11,322 nt of DNA from Anaerolineae bacterium (GCA_026129385.1 JAHCIE010000078.1:1-11322), one strand, 5' to 3'. Shown: positions 1 through 6,995, counted from the stretch's first letter. Numbers and translations: made by a program. Notes: generated by a model not told the origin, from the letters alone.

Positions 1-329
1 AAGCGCGTCCCACCGCCCTCCTGCGTCAACATACTTGTAGTAGTATCGAGAATAATGATGCTATGTACAGGTTGCCCCGATAGAAAGCGCGTCACGGTCG
101 GGCGGGCTAGGGCAGCCACGACGAGGACTGCTACAAGTAATTGCAGCAACAGCACGAGCGTCCAGGGGATGCGACGGCGACGCGCGCCGAGGGTCGGCGG
201 CGGCAGATCACGCCACAGTCGCGCGCTGGACACCGCCACGCGGCGGCGGCGTGCCCGCAGCATGTGCAGGATGAGAATGATGGGCAGGACAGCCAGGCCC
301 AGCAGGGCCAGGGGTTGCAGTAGGTTCAT
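1..329 (-). CDS. BatA-like von Willebrand A domain membrane protein, N-terminal part (truncated by window edge)
   Basis: The first 109 residues are visible; the 3' end lies beyond the left edge. I read this frame from the minus strand. It begins MNLLQPLALLGLAVLPI, a BatA-type N-terminus with a membrane segment at about residues 5-23 followed by an Arg-rich stretch (25-30). A second membrane segment lies at about 57-75. The start of a von Willebrand A domain follows, with IIILDTTTSM at 91-100. D95, T97 and S99 fit the DxS/TxS metal-binding (MIDAS) motif, with Thr in place of the first Ser. Proteins of this layout usually hold the vWA domain outside the membrane and act with DUF58 and MoxR proteins in assembly or stress complexes; that role is family knowledge, not proven here. 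The ATG overlaps the stop of the methyltransferase gene as ATGA, so it is the last visible gene of the leftward operon and is probably translationally coupled. Confidence 0.85.
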   Translation of the reverse strand, partial: MNLLQPLALLGLAVLPIILILHMLRARRRRVAVSSARLWRDLPPPTLGARRRRIPWTLVLLLQLLVAVLVVAALARPTVTRFLSGQPVHSIIILDTTTSMLTQEGGGTR

Positions 330-1183
330 CGTTCCTTGTAGGCGACGACGCCGAAGGCCTCGGGCCGTCGCTCGACACGCGCGAAGCCCGCGTCGAGCAA
401 GCGACGGGTCGCCCCACGAGTCACATTCGCGCCCATCTTGCCGTCGGGATCGCCGATGTAGTGGAAGAGGCGGCCGCTTCGCCTGAGAATTCGGTACAAC
501 TCGGCATACATATCTTTTGAGTACAGGTCGCCCGCCAGACTCATGATGGGCGGGTCGTGGACGATGACTGAGAAGTTCTCATCAGGCAGGCTGGCGACGA
601 CATCGAAGCTATCGCCGATAACCTGCTGAATCTTCGGGTTGTCGAACAGGCTTCGTGACCACGGGTTCAGCCGTGCCATTGCCAGGGCTGTCGGGTCAAT
701 CTCGATGGTTGTCACGTGGTCGGCAGTCCGGGCGGCCTCGATAGCCGTGTAACCCAGGCCAGTCGCCGTGTCCAGCACACGCCCGCGCGGGTTGGCGGCG
801 CGAATCTTGCGCCGCGTGTCCTCGGTCGGATCGACATCCTTGACACGGTGCATCGGGATGCCGGAGATAAGCATGGTCGGGGCGCGGCGCGTCGGCATCA
901 GGCTGTACATGCGGTTCAGCATCTCCGAGAACTGCTGCGCCTTGACCGCCTCCCCGCCCTCAATGGTGTAGCATCCCACATTGTCGGCGGCAATAACGGT
1001 CAGCGTCGCCCAGTCGAGACCGCCGCCGCTCAACATCGCCACACCCTCCCGCCCAAGCGTCACCTCGACGGTCGTCAACCCCAGGTCGAGGGACGTGATA
1101 GCTGTCGCCTCACCGGCGCGGTGCGCCTTGAGTAGCGGCTCAGCCTGGAAGTGAGACAACACAGGCAACACACCGTCGGCCAT
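326..1183 (-). CDS. SAM-dependent methyltransferase, archaeal COG2521 type
   Basis: 285 residues. The C-terminal half (about 133-285) is a class I Rossmann methyltransferase. Motif I is VLDTATGLGYTAIEAA (136-151), the acidic ribose-binding motif is TIEIDP (159-164), and motif IV is VIVHDPP (206-212). The block LNPWSRSLF (172-180) and the later LYSKDMYAELYRILRRSGRLFHY are hallmarks of the predicted archaeal methyltransferase family COG2521. The N-terminal half (1-130) is the family-specific region, ending in GIPMHRVKDVDPTEDT. The substrate is unknown; the DPP motif is shared with enzymes that methylate amino groups, so an N-methyl target is possible. The gene starts 3 bases after the DUF58 stop with no clear Shine-Dalgarno site, and its TGA overlaps the next start, so it is embedded in the operon. 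It is an unusual guest in a BatA/DUF58 cluster and may have been acquired from archaea. Confidence 0.88.
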   Translation of the reverse strand: MADGVLPVLSHFQAEPLLKAHRAGEATAITSLDLGLTTVEVTLGREGVAMLSGGGLDWATLTVIAADNVGCYTIEGGEAVKAQQFSEMLNRMYSLMPTRRAPTMLISGIPMHRVKDVDPTEDTRRKIRAANPRGRVLDTATGLGYTAIEAARTADHVTTIEIDPTALAMARLNPWSRSLFDNPKIQQVIGDSFDVVASLPDENFSVIVHDPPIMSLAGDLYSKDMYAELYRILRRSGRLFHYIGDPDGKMGANVTRGATRRLLDAGFARVERRPEAFGVVAYKER

Positions 1184-1186
1184 CGA

Positions 1187-2083
1187 CTAGACCAGCATCC
1201 GGCGACGGCGCAGATACGGGATGGCCACCCGCTCGATGGGCCAGTCGGTCTGGACGCGAGCGTACGTCGCGCCCAGCCGTCCGCAGGCCGCCTCGGTATC
1301 AGCGCACCAACGCTCGACACGAGAGCGATAGAGGTCTAACGTTGCGCCCGTTACGGCGACGGGCACGCGCTCGCCCGTCTCCACGTCCTCCAGGTCCAGG
1401 TCATCCTCTAGCGCCGGGGCGAGTTCCAGCGGATCGAGGAGGTGCAAGACCAGCGCCTGCACCCAGTCGTCGGCCAGCAGGTCGGAGATGAGCACGAGCC
1501 GTCCCCCACGCCGGGACTGCGTCACCTGCTGCACCGCCTCGGCAGCCGCGCTCCCATTAGCGGGACTGGCGCTGGGCTGGATGTCCTCCAGGAATCGGCG
1601 CAGGGAGGCCGCCTGCAGTTTGGATTGGACAGGGCCGAAGGCTTCGTCGACACGGCTCGCGAAGGGCGTGACAGTCACGCGGTCACCGTTAGCCAGGGCA
1701 ATGTAGCCGATGGCGGCGGCGAGGCGGAGGGTCGCGAACAGCTTTGGGGGAGCGCCCCAGCGCATGCTACCACTGTGGTCAACAACAACATGGACAGTGA
1801 CATCCTGGGCCGCCTCAGTGAGCTTGACGAACAGGTGGTCGCTGCGGGCGTAGGCGTGCCAATCTACATAGCGCAGATCGTCGCCCGACGCATAGGGGCG
1901 GTGGTCCACCATGTACGGCCCTGGCGCGCGTCGCCGCGAGCGATGCGCGCCCATAATGCCGCCGCGCAGGGTACGGTCGGGTTGCAGGGCCAGCCGCTCC
2001 AGACGCCGCAGGAAGGCCTCATCGAAGAGGGCGGGCGTCTCGACAGTCTCGCGGCGTAGCAGGCTACGGAAGGCGTTGAACAT
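1187..2083 (-). CDS. DUF58 domain protein with vWA-type MIDAS
   Basis: 298 residues from the ATG at 2083. The reading frame extends to an upstream ATG at 2131, but the 2083 start is preferred because it overlaps the upstream stop as TAATG, as elsewhere in this operon, and the extra 16 residues would lie inside the preceding gene. The DUF58 signature is clear at about residues 60-87, with DHRPYASGDDLRYVDW and then ARSDHLFVK. A von Willebrand-like fold follows, with DHSGSM at 102-107 (DxSxS MIDAS complete: D102, S104, S106) and a further acidic metal-site candidate in LISDL (D201). DUF58 proteins are cytoplasmic or membrane-associated partners of MoxR AAA+ ATPases. Here the neighbours are a BatA-like protein and a secreted metalloprotease, which supports a cell-envelope role by inference. 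No frame damage is seen. Confidence 0.9.
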   Translation of the reverse strand: MFNAFRSLLRRETVETPALFDEAFLRRLERLALQPDRTLRGGIMGAHRSRRRAPGPYMVDHRPYASGDDLRYVDWHAYARSDHLFVKLTEAAQDVTVHVVVDHSGSMRWGAPPKLFATLRLAAAIGYIALANGDRVTVTPFASRVDEAFGPVQSKLQAASLRRFLEDIQPSASPANGSAAAEAVQQVTQSRRGGRLVLISDLLADDWVQALVLHLLDPLELAPALEDDLDLEDVETGERVPVAVTGATLDLYRSRVERWCADTEAACGRLGATYARVQTDWPIERVAIPYLRRRRMLV

Positions 2084-3429
2084 TACTTTGTTGGTGTGAA
2101 GTATTCCTGCACGACGCCACGCAAGTCCCACGGATAGCGCAGCAGGTCGGCGGGGGCGTTGACCGCATCGCCGCCCGGGGCGCCACCCTGGCCGAAGCCG
2201 CCACCACTGGCGGAACCTTGCGGCTGGGCGTTGGGATCGGCACGGCGCGTGGTCGGTTGCGACGGATCGGGCCGGGCAGCCAACTCCACCGGCACACCCT
2301 CGACACCAGCGCGGTCATCCGCGCCCTGGCCGCCCCCCCCCGCCCCTTGCCCCGCGCCCTGACCCGCGCCCTGCGCCTGACCCTGGCCCGGCTGACCCTG
2401 GCCTTGCGCCTGACCCTGGCCTTGCGCCTGACCCTGTTGCCCCTGCGCCTGCTGGCCCTGTTGCCCCTGACTCTGGGCCAGGCGCTCCAGCTCGCGGGCC
2501 AGGTCCTCGAGTCCCCGTTCAGCAGGCGCGCCACCACGCTCGACCCCGCTCGCCGCGCGGCGGAGCGGATCGGCAAGACTCGGCGCATCCTGTTGGACGG
2601 CCTGCGCCCCGCGCCGCCGGGCCTGCCCCAGGTCTTTGCGCGCCCCTTGCGATAGACTATCGGCCTGGTCAGCGAGGCGACGTATCTCGTCAGCTGCGCC
2701 CTGGGCGTCGCCCTGGCGCAACGCCTCCGCTGCGGCGGCTGTAGCCGCCTGATCGCCGAGTGTCGCCGCCAGGGCCGCCAACGCCCGCCGCAGCGCCTCA
2801 CTCTGGGCCGCCGACGGCGCGCTGGCAGACTGGTCGCCCGCGCCGGGGCGAGGGGCGGCGCGCGGCTGCGTCGCGGCCCTGGCGATCGCGTCGTTCAACG
2901 CGGGCAGCGGGCGCGGTGAAACGGTGGGCAGGCCACGCCCCAACGTGATAAACGCCATAGCGCCCAGCACGATGAGCAGGACGGCGACCAGCGTCTCCAC
3001 CTCGCGCCACGGAATCCAGCCGAGGCGCGCCACCCGCCGCTCGGCGTCGGCCAGGGTGACGTTGGCTCGGTCGAGCAGCAGGCTCTCCAGGTAAGTGGGT
3101 GATGTCGGTCGGCCCGCCACTTCCAAGGCGGTCGTCGTCTGCTCGTGCAGGTGGAGGCGGGCGTCCAGTCGCTCGGCCAGCCGGCGGGCTGAGATACGAT
3201 TGAGCAGCAAGTCGGCGGCGACATACAGCACACCGAACAGCGCCGCGCCCGCAAAGTAGAAGAGCAGGTGGATGGGCCAGCCGCGCCACAGGGCAAGCCC
3301 CAGGGCCACCACGAAAGCGCCCAACCCCAGCCAGGCGCCCTGTACCAGGGCGCGCACAGTCTCGCGCGCCGCAAGTTCGCGGGCCACATTCCCCAGTCGA
3401 ACGTCTAGCTCCGTGTGGTGAGGCGTCAC
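2083..3429 (-). CDS. Three-helix membrane protein with Gln/Gly-rich repeat, DUF4175-like
   Basis: 448 residues from a GTG start that overlaps the upstream TGA (GTGA). Membrane segments lie at about 30-48, 53-73 and 145-164, separated by a charged loop with Arg-rich amphipathic stretches (78-142). The rest is predicted soluble. Residues 170-310 are Ala/Gln/Arg-rich and probably helical or coiled. Residues about 315-367 are a low-complexity Gln/Gly/Ala tract, and the final 60 residues end in RYPWDLRGVVQEYF. The layout of membrane helices plus a Gln/Gly-rich tail resembles DUF4175-type proteins that accompany BatA/DUF58 genes, but I cannot assign a family firmly. The tract is encoded by short direct repeats, including two exact 18-bp copies at 2394-2429, and by a run of nine C at 2333-2341 (G on the coding strand). 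Its function is unknown; its position suggests a structural partner of the vWA proteins. Confidence 0.8.
   Translation of the reverse strand: MTPHHTELDVRLGNVARELAARETVRALVQGAWLGLGAFVVALGLALWRGWPIHLLFYFAGAALFGVLYVAADLLLNRISARRLAERLDARLHLHEQTTTALEVAGRPTSPTYLESLLLDRANVTLADAERRVARLGWIPWREVETLVAVLLIVLGAMAFITLGRGLPTVSPRPLPALNDAIARAATQPRAAPRPGAGDQSASAPSAAQSEALRRALAALAATLGDQAATAAAAEALRQGDAQGAADEIRRLADQADSLSQGARKDLGQARRRGAQAVQQDAPSLADPLRRAASGVERGGAPAERGLEDLARELERLAQSQGQQGQQAQGQQGQAQGQGQAQGQGQPGQGQAQGAGQGAGQGAGGGGQGADDRAGVEGVPVELAARPDPSQPTTRRADPNAQPQGSASGGGFGQGGAPGGDAVNAPADLLRYPWDLRGVVQEYFTPTK
2333..2480 (-). repeat. In-gene tandem repeat encoding Gln/Gly/Ala tract
   Basis: This low-complexity stretch lies inside the three-helix membrane protein gene and encodes roughly residues 317-366, almost only Gln, Gly and Ala. 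The clearest unit is 18 bp (GACCCTGGCCTTGCGCCT on the plus strand), found as two exact copies at 2394-2411 and 2412-2429 with a partial third. A nine-base C homopolymer at 2333-2341 sits at one end. Both are prone to replication slippage. Whole repeat units change the length in frame, whereas the homopolymer could shift the frame. Confidence 0.75.
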
Positions 3430-4832
3430 AGCCAGCCCCGTTGCGGGTCAGGCTGCCGCACGCGGCGAAGCATGTTCAACGCCAGCAGGAGGCCGCCCAG
3501 CCCCGCCAACGCCATGCCTATCCGCTGCTGCATGGTGTCCATCTCGGCCAGGAGTTGCTGACTCGCGCTGACGCCGCTTGAATCCCCCAGTTCACCCAGA
3601 GTCTGGGCGGCCTCGTAGATGGTGTCTCGCGCCTCCGGGTAGCGGAAGCCACGCACCAGCCCTTCGGCCTGCCGCAACTGCTCCAGGGCAAGCAGGGCAT
3701 CCAGGGCGCGACTATCGTAGAGGCGCAGTTCCTCGGCGCGGCGCGTGTCACCTAGCTCCGCGTAGTCGGCACGGGCTTGCGCCACCAATTCGCGCGTCCC
3801 GGCGTAGTTGCGCGCTTCGAGAGCCTTACGCGCCTCAGCGGTTGTCGCGCCAGCGGCAATGCCCTTCTCGGCGCGGGCCAGCAGCCCCTGCGCCTCTGCG
3901 AGGCGATCGGTCTGGCCCGTCGTGCGCAGCAGGTAGACGGCGCGGTCGAGCTCTTCCTTGGCCGCCGTGTATGTCCCCTGCTCGAGCAAAGCCCGCGCCG
4001 GCGACAGGTCGTAGGCAAACAGCGCATTGACGGCATAGCGACCGCCCAGCCACTCGGGTAGATAGGTCCGCCACTGGGACTCCATCTGGTCGGCGGACAC
4101 CCCGTACACCGTTTCCATCGCTGTGCGATAGCCGGGGCTATTGGCGTTGGCCTTTACGAAGTCCACGAGCTTACCGAAGCCGTAGCGGTCAACCAGGAAG
4201 CCGATCATAGACAGACTCTGCGGGTAGGCAATGGCGGGGCTGGTATACGCCCCGCCGGGAGCATTGAGATCGGCCCACGACATGACCTGATTGGCCTGAT
4301 TGGCCTGGCGCAGGCGCGTGACGGCCGACTGCTGCTCACGGGCGATAGGCTTCTCCACGTACTGCGCGATGCCCTCGTGGAAACCGACCGGCAACTCATC
4401 CCCCGACATCTCGGACACGATGAGGTGGGTCAACTCGTGGCGTACATTGTTGATGAGCATCTCCTCCGACATGCCCTGGGTCCGCGCCACAGCGATCGCG
4501 ATCTCGCGCCGGCCCCTGCCTGAGGTTGCATGCGCGATAACGCCGCTGACCTTCTCGGCAAGAGGGTTGACAGCCACATAGCTGCGCTCATCGGGGTACA
4601 GCCGAAGCGTCACCGGCGTCTGGATGGACAGACTGAAGATGGCGCTAAGATCCGTATAGGTCGCGTCCACAAAGCGAGCATACCGATTCGCCTCATCCGC
4701 CTGGGATGTAACGTAGGTGATGGCAAAGTAGGCGGTGCGCTTTTCCTGCCAGTCGGGCGATTGGGCGTGGCTGACAGCGGGGGTGAGGGCAGTAAGGAGG
4801 AGGGCCACCAACAGGAAGGCGATTTGTCGCAC
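3426..4832 (-). CDS. Secreted, membrane-anchored Peptidase-MA-like (gluzincin) metalloprotease
   Basis: 468 residues from a GTG start, chosen because AAGGGGG lies 7 bases upstream and a signal peptide follows immediately (hydrophobic 4-18, probable cleavage after SHA at 21-23). The protease domain spans about 27-260. HELTH at 132-136 provides two zinc-binding His and the catalytic Glu, and the Glu of HEGIAQ (E153), 17 residues on, fits as the third ligand, as in gluzincins such as Peptidase MA. Residues about 265-430 are Ala/Leu/Glu-rich helical repeats resembling TPRs. A C-terminal membrane helix at about 438-455 is followed by Arg-rich cytoplasmic residues. The protease would therefore be tethered outside the membrane. 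It is the first gene of the leftward operon and is driven by the promoter at 4966-4994. The substrate is unknown; processing or sensing partners of the BatA/DUF58 proteins is an inference. Confidence 0.88.
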   Translation of the reverse strand: MRQIAFLLVALLLTALTPAVSHAQSPDWQEKRTAYFAITYVTSQADEANRYARFVDATYTDLSAIFSLSIQTPVTLRLYPDERSYVAVNPLAEKVSGVIAHATSGRGRREIAIAVARTQGMSEEMLINNVRHELTHLIVSEMSGDELPVGFHEGIAQYVEKPIAREQQSAVTRLRQANQANQVMSWADLNAPGGAYTSPAIAYPQSLSMIGFLVDRYGFGKLVDFVKANANSPGYRTAMETVYGVSADQMESQWRTYLPEWLGGRYAVNALFAYDLSPARALLEQGTYTAAKEELDRAVYLLRTTGQTDRLAEAQGLLARAEKGIAAGATTAEARKALEARNYAGTRELVAQARADYAELGDTRRAEELRLYDSRALDALLALEQLRQAEGLVRGFRYPEARDTIYEAAQTLGELGDSSGVSASQQLLAEMDTMQQRIGMALAGLGGLLLALNMLRRVRQPDPQRGWL

Positions 4833-4839
4833 CCAATGT

Positions 4840-4846
4840 CCCCCTT
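4840..4846 (-). promoter_or_regulatory. Ribosome binding site of the Peptidase-MA gene
   Basis: AAGGGGG on the minus strand is followed by a 7-base spacer and then GTG at 4832. It decides the GTG start, since no in-frame ATG lies close by, and it places the signal peptide at the very N-terminus. Confidence 0.7.
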
Positions 4847-4869
4847 CTAGAACGCTCCATCCAGAGAAG

Positions 4870-4886
4870 ACCTGGCTGTGCCAGGT
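4870..4886. other. Perfect inverted repeat in the operon leader
   Basis: ACCTGGC TGT GCCAGGT is a perfect 7-bp stem with a 3-base loop. It lies in the untranslated leader between the predicted leftward start of transcription (near 4959) and the ribosome binding site. There is no T tract on either side, so it is not a usual terminator. It could be an operator or an mRNA hairpin that tunes stability or translation; the sequence alone does not decide. Weaker inverted repeats lie upstream, GAGCG CCAA CGCTC at about 4944-4957. Confidence 0.5.
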
Positions 4887-4965
4887 GGGTTTCAGTGTGC
4901 CCGCCCAGGCTTAGAAAATCCTGAGAGACAGCTAAGAGTCTCCTGAGCGCCAACGCTCCCTCCTA

Positions 4966-4994
4966 ATTCTAGGCGTCGCGGAGGGCTTCCGCAA
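4966..4994 (-). promoter_or_regulatory. Predicted sigma-70-type promoter for the leftward operon
   Basis: On the minus strand, TTGCGG (4994-4989) and TAGAAT (4971-4966) are separated by exactly 17 bases, close to the TTGACA/TATAAT consensus. The predicted start is near 4959, giving a leader of about 127 nt before the GTG of the peptidase gene. The position, immediately upstream of the first operon gene, agrees with the prediction. Confidence 0.55.
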
Positions 4995-5004
4995 ATGCCC
5001 CAAC

Positions 5005-5033
5005 TTGCTATCTTTATGGAAAGCGAGTACAAT
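5005..5033 (+). promoter_or_regulatory. Predicted sigma-70-type promoter for the recombinase gene
   Basis: TTGCTA (5005-5010) and TACAAT (5028-5033) are separated by 17 bases. The predicted start is near 5040, about 65 nt before the GTG of the recombinase. Its -35 box lies only 10 bases from the -35 box of the leftward promoter, so two polymerases could not readily occupy both at once. Confidence 0.6.
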
Positions 5034-5093
5034 GTCGGGCATACCATGACGCGACAGAGCCATTCGTAACGTATTCTGTGGCACGCCGCCCAC

Positions 5094-5099
5094 AAGGAG
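5094..5099 (+). promoter_or_regulatory. Ribosome binding site of the recombinase gene
   Basis: AAGGAG is followed by 6 bases and then GTG at 5106. This supports the GTG start. A second GTG at 5101 is in another frame. Confidence 0.75.
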
Positions 5100-5105
5100 A
5101 GTGCC

Positions 5106-6014
5106 GTGTACAGCAGCATTGAAGAATTCCTCACTTACCTGACCGCTGAGAAGGGCTACTCAGTCAACACACTGGCCGCCTACCGCAATGACCTCGCCCA
5201 ATTTAGCAGCTATATCGAGACCCGTACCAGCGTCACCGACTGGTCCCAGGTGGGCCAGGGCACTCTCATCGAGTATATCCTTCATCTGCGCGGCGATCGC
5301 GAGTATACCTCCGCCACGGTCGCGCGCAAGGTAGCAGCCATCAAGTCCTTCTTCCACTACCTTGTCGCCACCAAGCAGATACCGACCGACCCGACCACGG
5401 ATCTCGATTCACCGAAGGTCAATAAGCGACTGCCGCGCACCCTCAGCCACGCCGAGGTTGAGTTACTTCTCGCAGCGCCAGGTACTGAGGAGACGCCTAA
5501 AGCCTTGCGCGACCGCGCCCTGCTGGAACTACTTTATGCCTCGGGCATGCGGGTCAGCGAGGTCGTGGCCCTTCAGCAAGCGGACGTGGATATGGCGAAT
5601 CGCCGCGTCCGCGTTACCAACAGTGATAGCAAGAAGGAGCGACTCATCCCCATCGACCGCCGCGCCGCAGAGTCGATGGCCGTGTACCAGGAACGCGGCC
5701 GACCGTACTTCGCCAAAGGATCGACCGTCGCGACAGCCTTCTTCCTCAACCCGCGCGGCACGCAGCTAACACGCCAAGGGTTGTGGCTCATCATCAAGAA
5801 GTATGTCGAAATGGCGGGCATCGAGGCCGAGGTGACACCCCACACGTTACGCCACTCCTTCGCCACGCATCTCCTGGACAAGGGGGCGGACCTGCGCAAC
5901 GTGCAGGAATTACTCGGCCACTCCAACATTTCGACCACCCAGATCTACACCCAGATCAGCGGTGACAAGATGCGGCATACCTTGACCGTTACCGAGGCGA
6001 GCGCCTCGTCCTGA
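5106..6014 (+). CDS. xerD: Tyrosine recombinase, XerC/XerD family
   Basis: 302 residues, the usual XerC/XerD length. The N-terminal SAM-like core-binding domain spans about 3-88 and the catalytic domain about 110-290. The catalytic residues are R149 (in SGMRVSE), H246 and R249 (HTLRH), H272 (LLGHSNISTTQIYT) and the nucleophile Y281. The beta-hairpin lysine is normally in a GKGxKER motif; here the region reads NSDSKKER (172-179), so the aligned Lys position is shifted or replaced and K176 or K177 may serve. The expected role is resolution of chromosome dimers at dif during division, in the cytoplasm at the septum. The phosphorylase gene follows 97 bases downstream, echoing the xerD-drm-punA order of Bacillus, which favours XerD over a phage integrase. 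There is no att site or other mobile gene nearby. XerC remains possible. Confidence 0.88.
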   Translation: MYSSIEEFLTYLTAEKGYSVNTLAAYRNDLAQFSSYIETRTSVTDWSQVGQGTLIEYILHLRGDREYTSATVARKVAAIKSFFHYLVATKQIPTDPTTDLDSPKVNKRLPRTLSHAEVELLLAAPGTEETPKALRDRALLELLYASGMRVSEVVALQQADVDMANRRVRVTNSDSKKERLIPIDRRAAESMAVYQERGRPYFAKGSTVATAFFLNPRGTQLTRQGLWLIIKKYVEMAGIEAEVTPHTLRHSFATHLLDKGADLRNVQELLGHSNISTTQIYTQISGDKMRHTLTVTEASASS

Positions 6015-6041
6015 ACCGGGCGTAATAGGCCTGCTGTAGCT

Positions 6042-6080
6042 CCGCCGGGCAACGACATACCCCCAGGTCGTGCCCGGCGG
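6042..6080 (+). terminator. GC-rich hairpin between xerD and the phosphorylase gene
   Basis: CCGCCGGGC-A-ACGAC pairs with GTCGT-GCCCGGCGG across a 10-base loop, giving a 14-bp stem with one bulged A. Only ATTGTT follows, so it is a weak intrinsic terminator. It could equally be a processing or mRNA-stability element between two co-transcribed genes. I see no convincing promoter for the downstream gene in this 97-base gap. Confidence 0.5.
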
Positions 6081-6111
6081 ATTGTTGCCCTCACCATGAA
6101 AACGAGGACCC

Positions 6112-6964
6112 ATGACTTTCGAGGTATCGCCCACAACCATCGCCGCCGCCGCTGCTGAAGTACGTCGGCATAGCCCCATCCGCCCCCGCATCGCCATTAT
6201 CGCCGGCTCGGGCCTGGGACCGCTAGCAGATCAGGTCGAGGCAGCTACGCAGATCGCCTACCACACGATCCCCCACTTCCCCGTCAGCACGGTAGAAGGC
6301 CATGACGGTGCGTTGGTCGTAGGAAACTTGGCTGGCCAGCCTGTGGCGGTCATGCGCGGGCGCTTCCACTTCTACGAGGGCTACTCGTTTCAGGAAGTCA
6401 CATTCCCCGTGCGCGTCATGCACGCCCTGGGCGCCGGATACACTCATCGTCACCAATGCAGCCGGCGGTCTCAACCCTGACTTCCACGTCGGCGACCTGA
6501 TGCTTATCCAGGACCACATCTCGCTGCCCGCCATGGCCGGCCACTCGCCACTGCGCGGCCCGAACGATGTGGCGCTCGGCCCCCGTTTCCCCAGCCTCGT
6601 CGGCGCGTACGACCGAGACCTGCGTCAACTGGCGCGCCGCGTCGCCGCAGGCCAGGGCGTGACCCTGCAGGAAGGCGTGTATACCATGTGCGCCGGGCCA
6701 TCCTTCGAGACGCCCGCCGAGATTCGCTTCCTGCGCCTGATCGGGGGTGACGCGGTGGGCATGTCCACCGCACCAGAAGTCACCGTCGCTCGACACAGCG
6801 CGATGCGCGTTCTGGGTATCTCGCTCATCACCAACGCCGCCGAGACCAGCTCCGACAAGACCGGGCTGACGGGCGAGGCCGGTCACCACGAGGTGTTGCA
6901 ATCGGCCGAGGCAGCCGTCCCGCGCCTCACGGCCCTGGTACGGGGCATCCTCGCCGCACTGTGA
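6112..6964 (+). pseudogene. punA: Purine nucleoside phosphorylase (trimeric PNP family), broken by a one-base insertion
   Basis: The enzyme splits purine (deoxy)nucleosides with phosphate to base and (deoxy)ribose-1-phosphate. The frame starting at 6112 encodes 108 matching residues up to HALGA, then loses homology and stops at 6480. The rest continues in the next frame to TGA at 6962-6964. Dropping one G of the pair at 6436-6437 (GCCGGATAC to GCCGATAC) restores DTLIVTNAAGGLN and a 283-residue protein. In the restored protein S33, H64, R84, H86, Y88 and N115 fall at the same numbers as the human PNP active site, and E199 and N241 lie two below human E201 and N243. GPSFETPAE (195-203) and GMST are also intact. 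Downstream codons show no decay, so this is a sequencing error or a very recent mutation. Taken literally, the long 3' fragment could start at ATG 6500. GAGGA sits close before the first ATG. Confidence 0.88.
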
Positions 6965-6995
6965 CCTATCGGCGTCACCAGAACTGACCATATAT

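Noticed and set aside
1442..2059. 205-residue open frame on the plus strand opposite the DUF58 gene
   Set aside because: It is a GC-driven shadow; the minus strand carries a full DUF58 protein with MIDAS, and this frame shows no motif or ribosome binding site.
2064..2801. 245-residue Arg-rich frame overlapping the Gln/Gly-rich membrane protein gene
   Set aside because: Arg-rich composition is what the Gln/Gly repeat gives in the other frame; the chosen frame has membrane helices and overlapping start/stop signals with its neighbours.
5106..6014. Integrase of a mobile element or integron
   Set aside because: No direct repeats, attachment sites, tRNA or other mobile genes nearby; length and neighbours fit a housekeeping Xer protein.
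6096..6158. 20-codon upstream frame (ATG at 6096) overlapping the phosphorylase start, rich in His and Arg
   Set aside because: No ribosome binding site, and the His/Arg composition reflects the GC-rich out-of-frame reading of the phosphorylase start. A leader peptide is possible but unsupported.
6425..6445. Programmed ribosomal frameshift in the phosphorylase gene
   Set aside because: No slippery run, no internal Shine-Dalgarno in position, and PNP genes are not known to use one.
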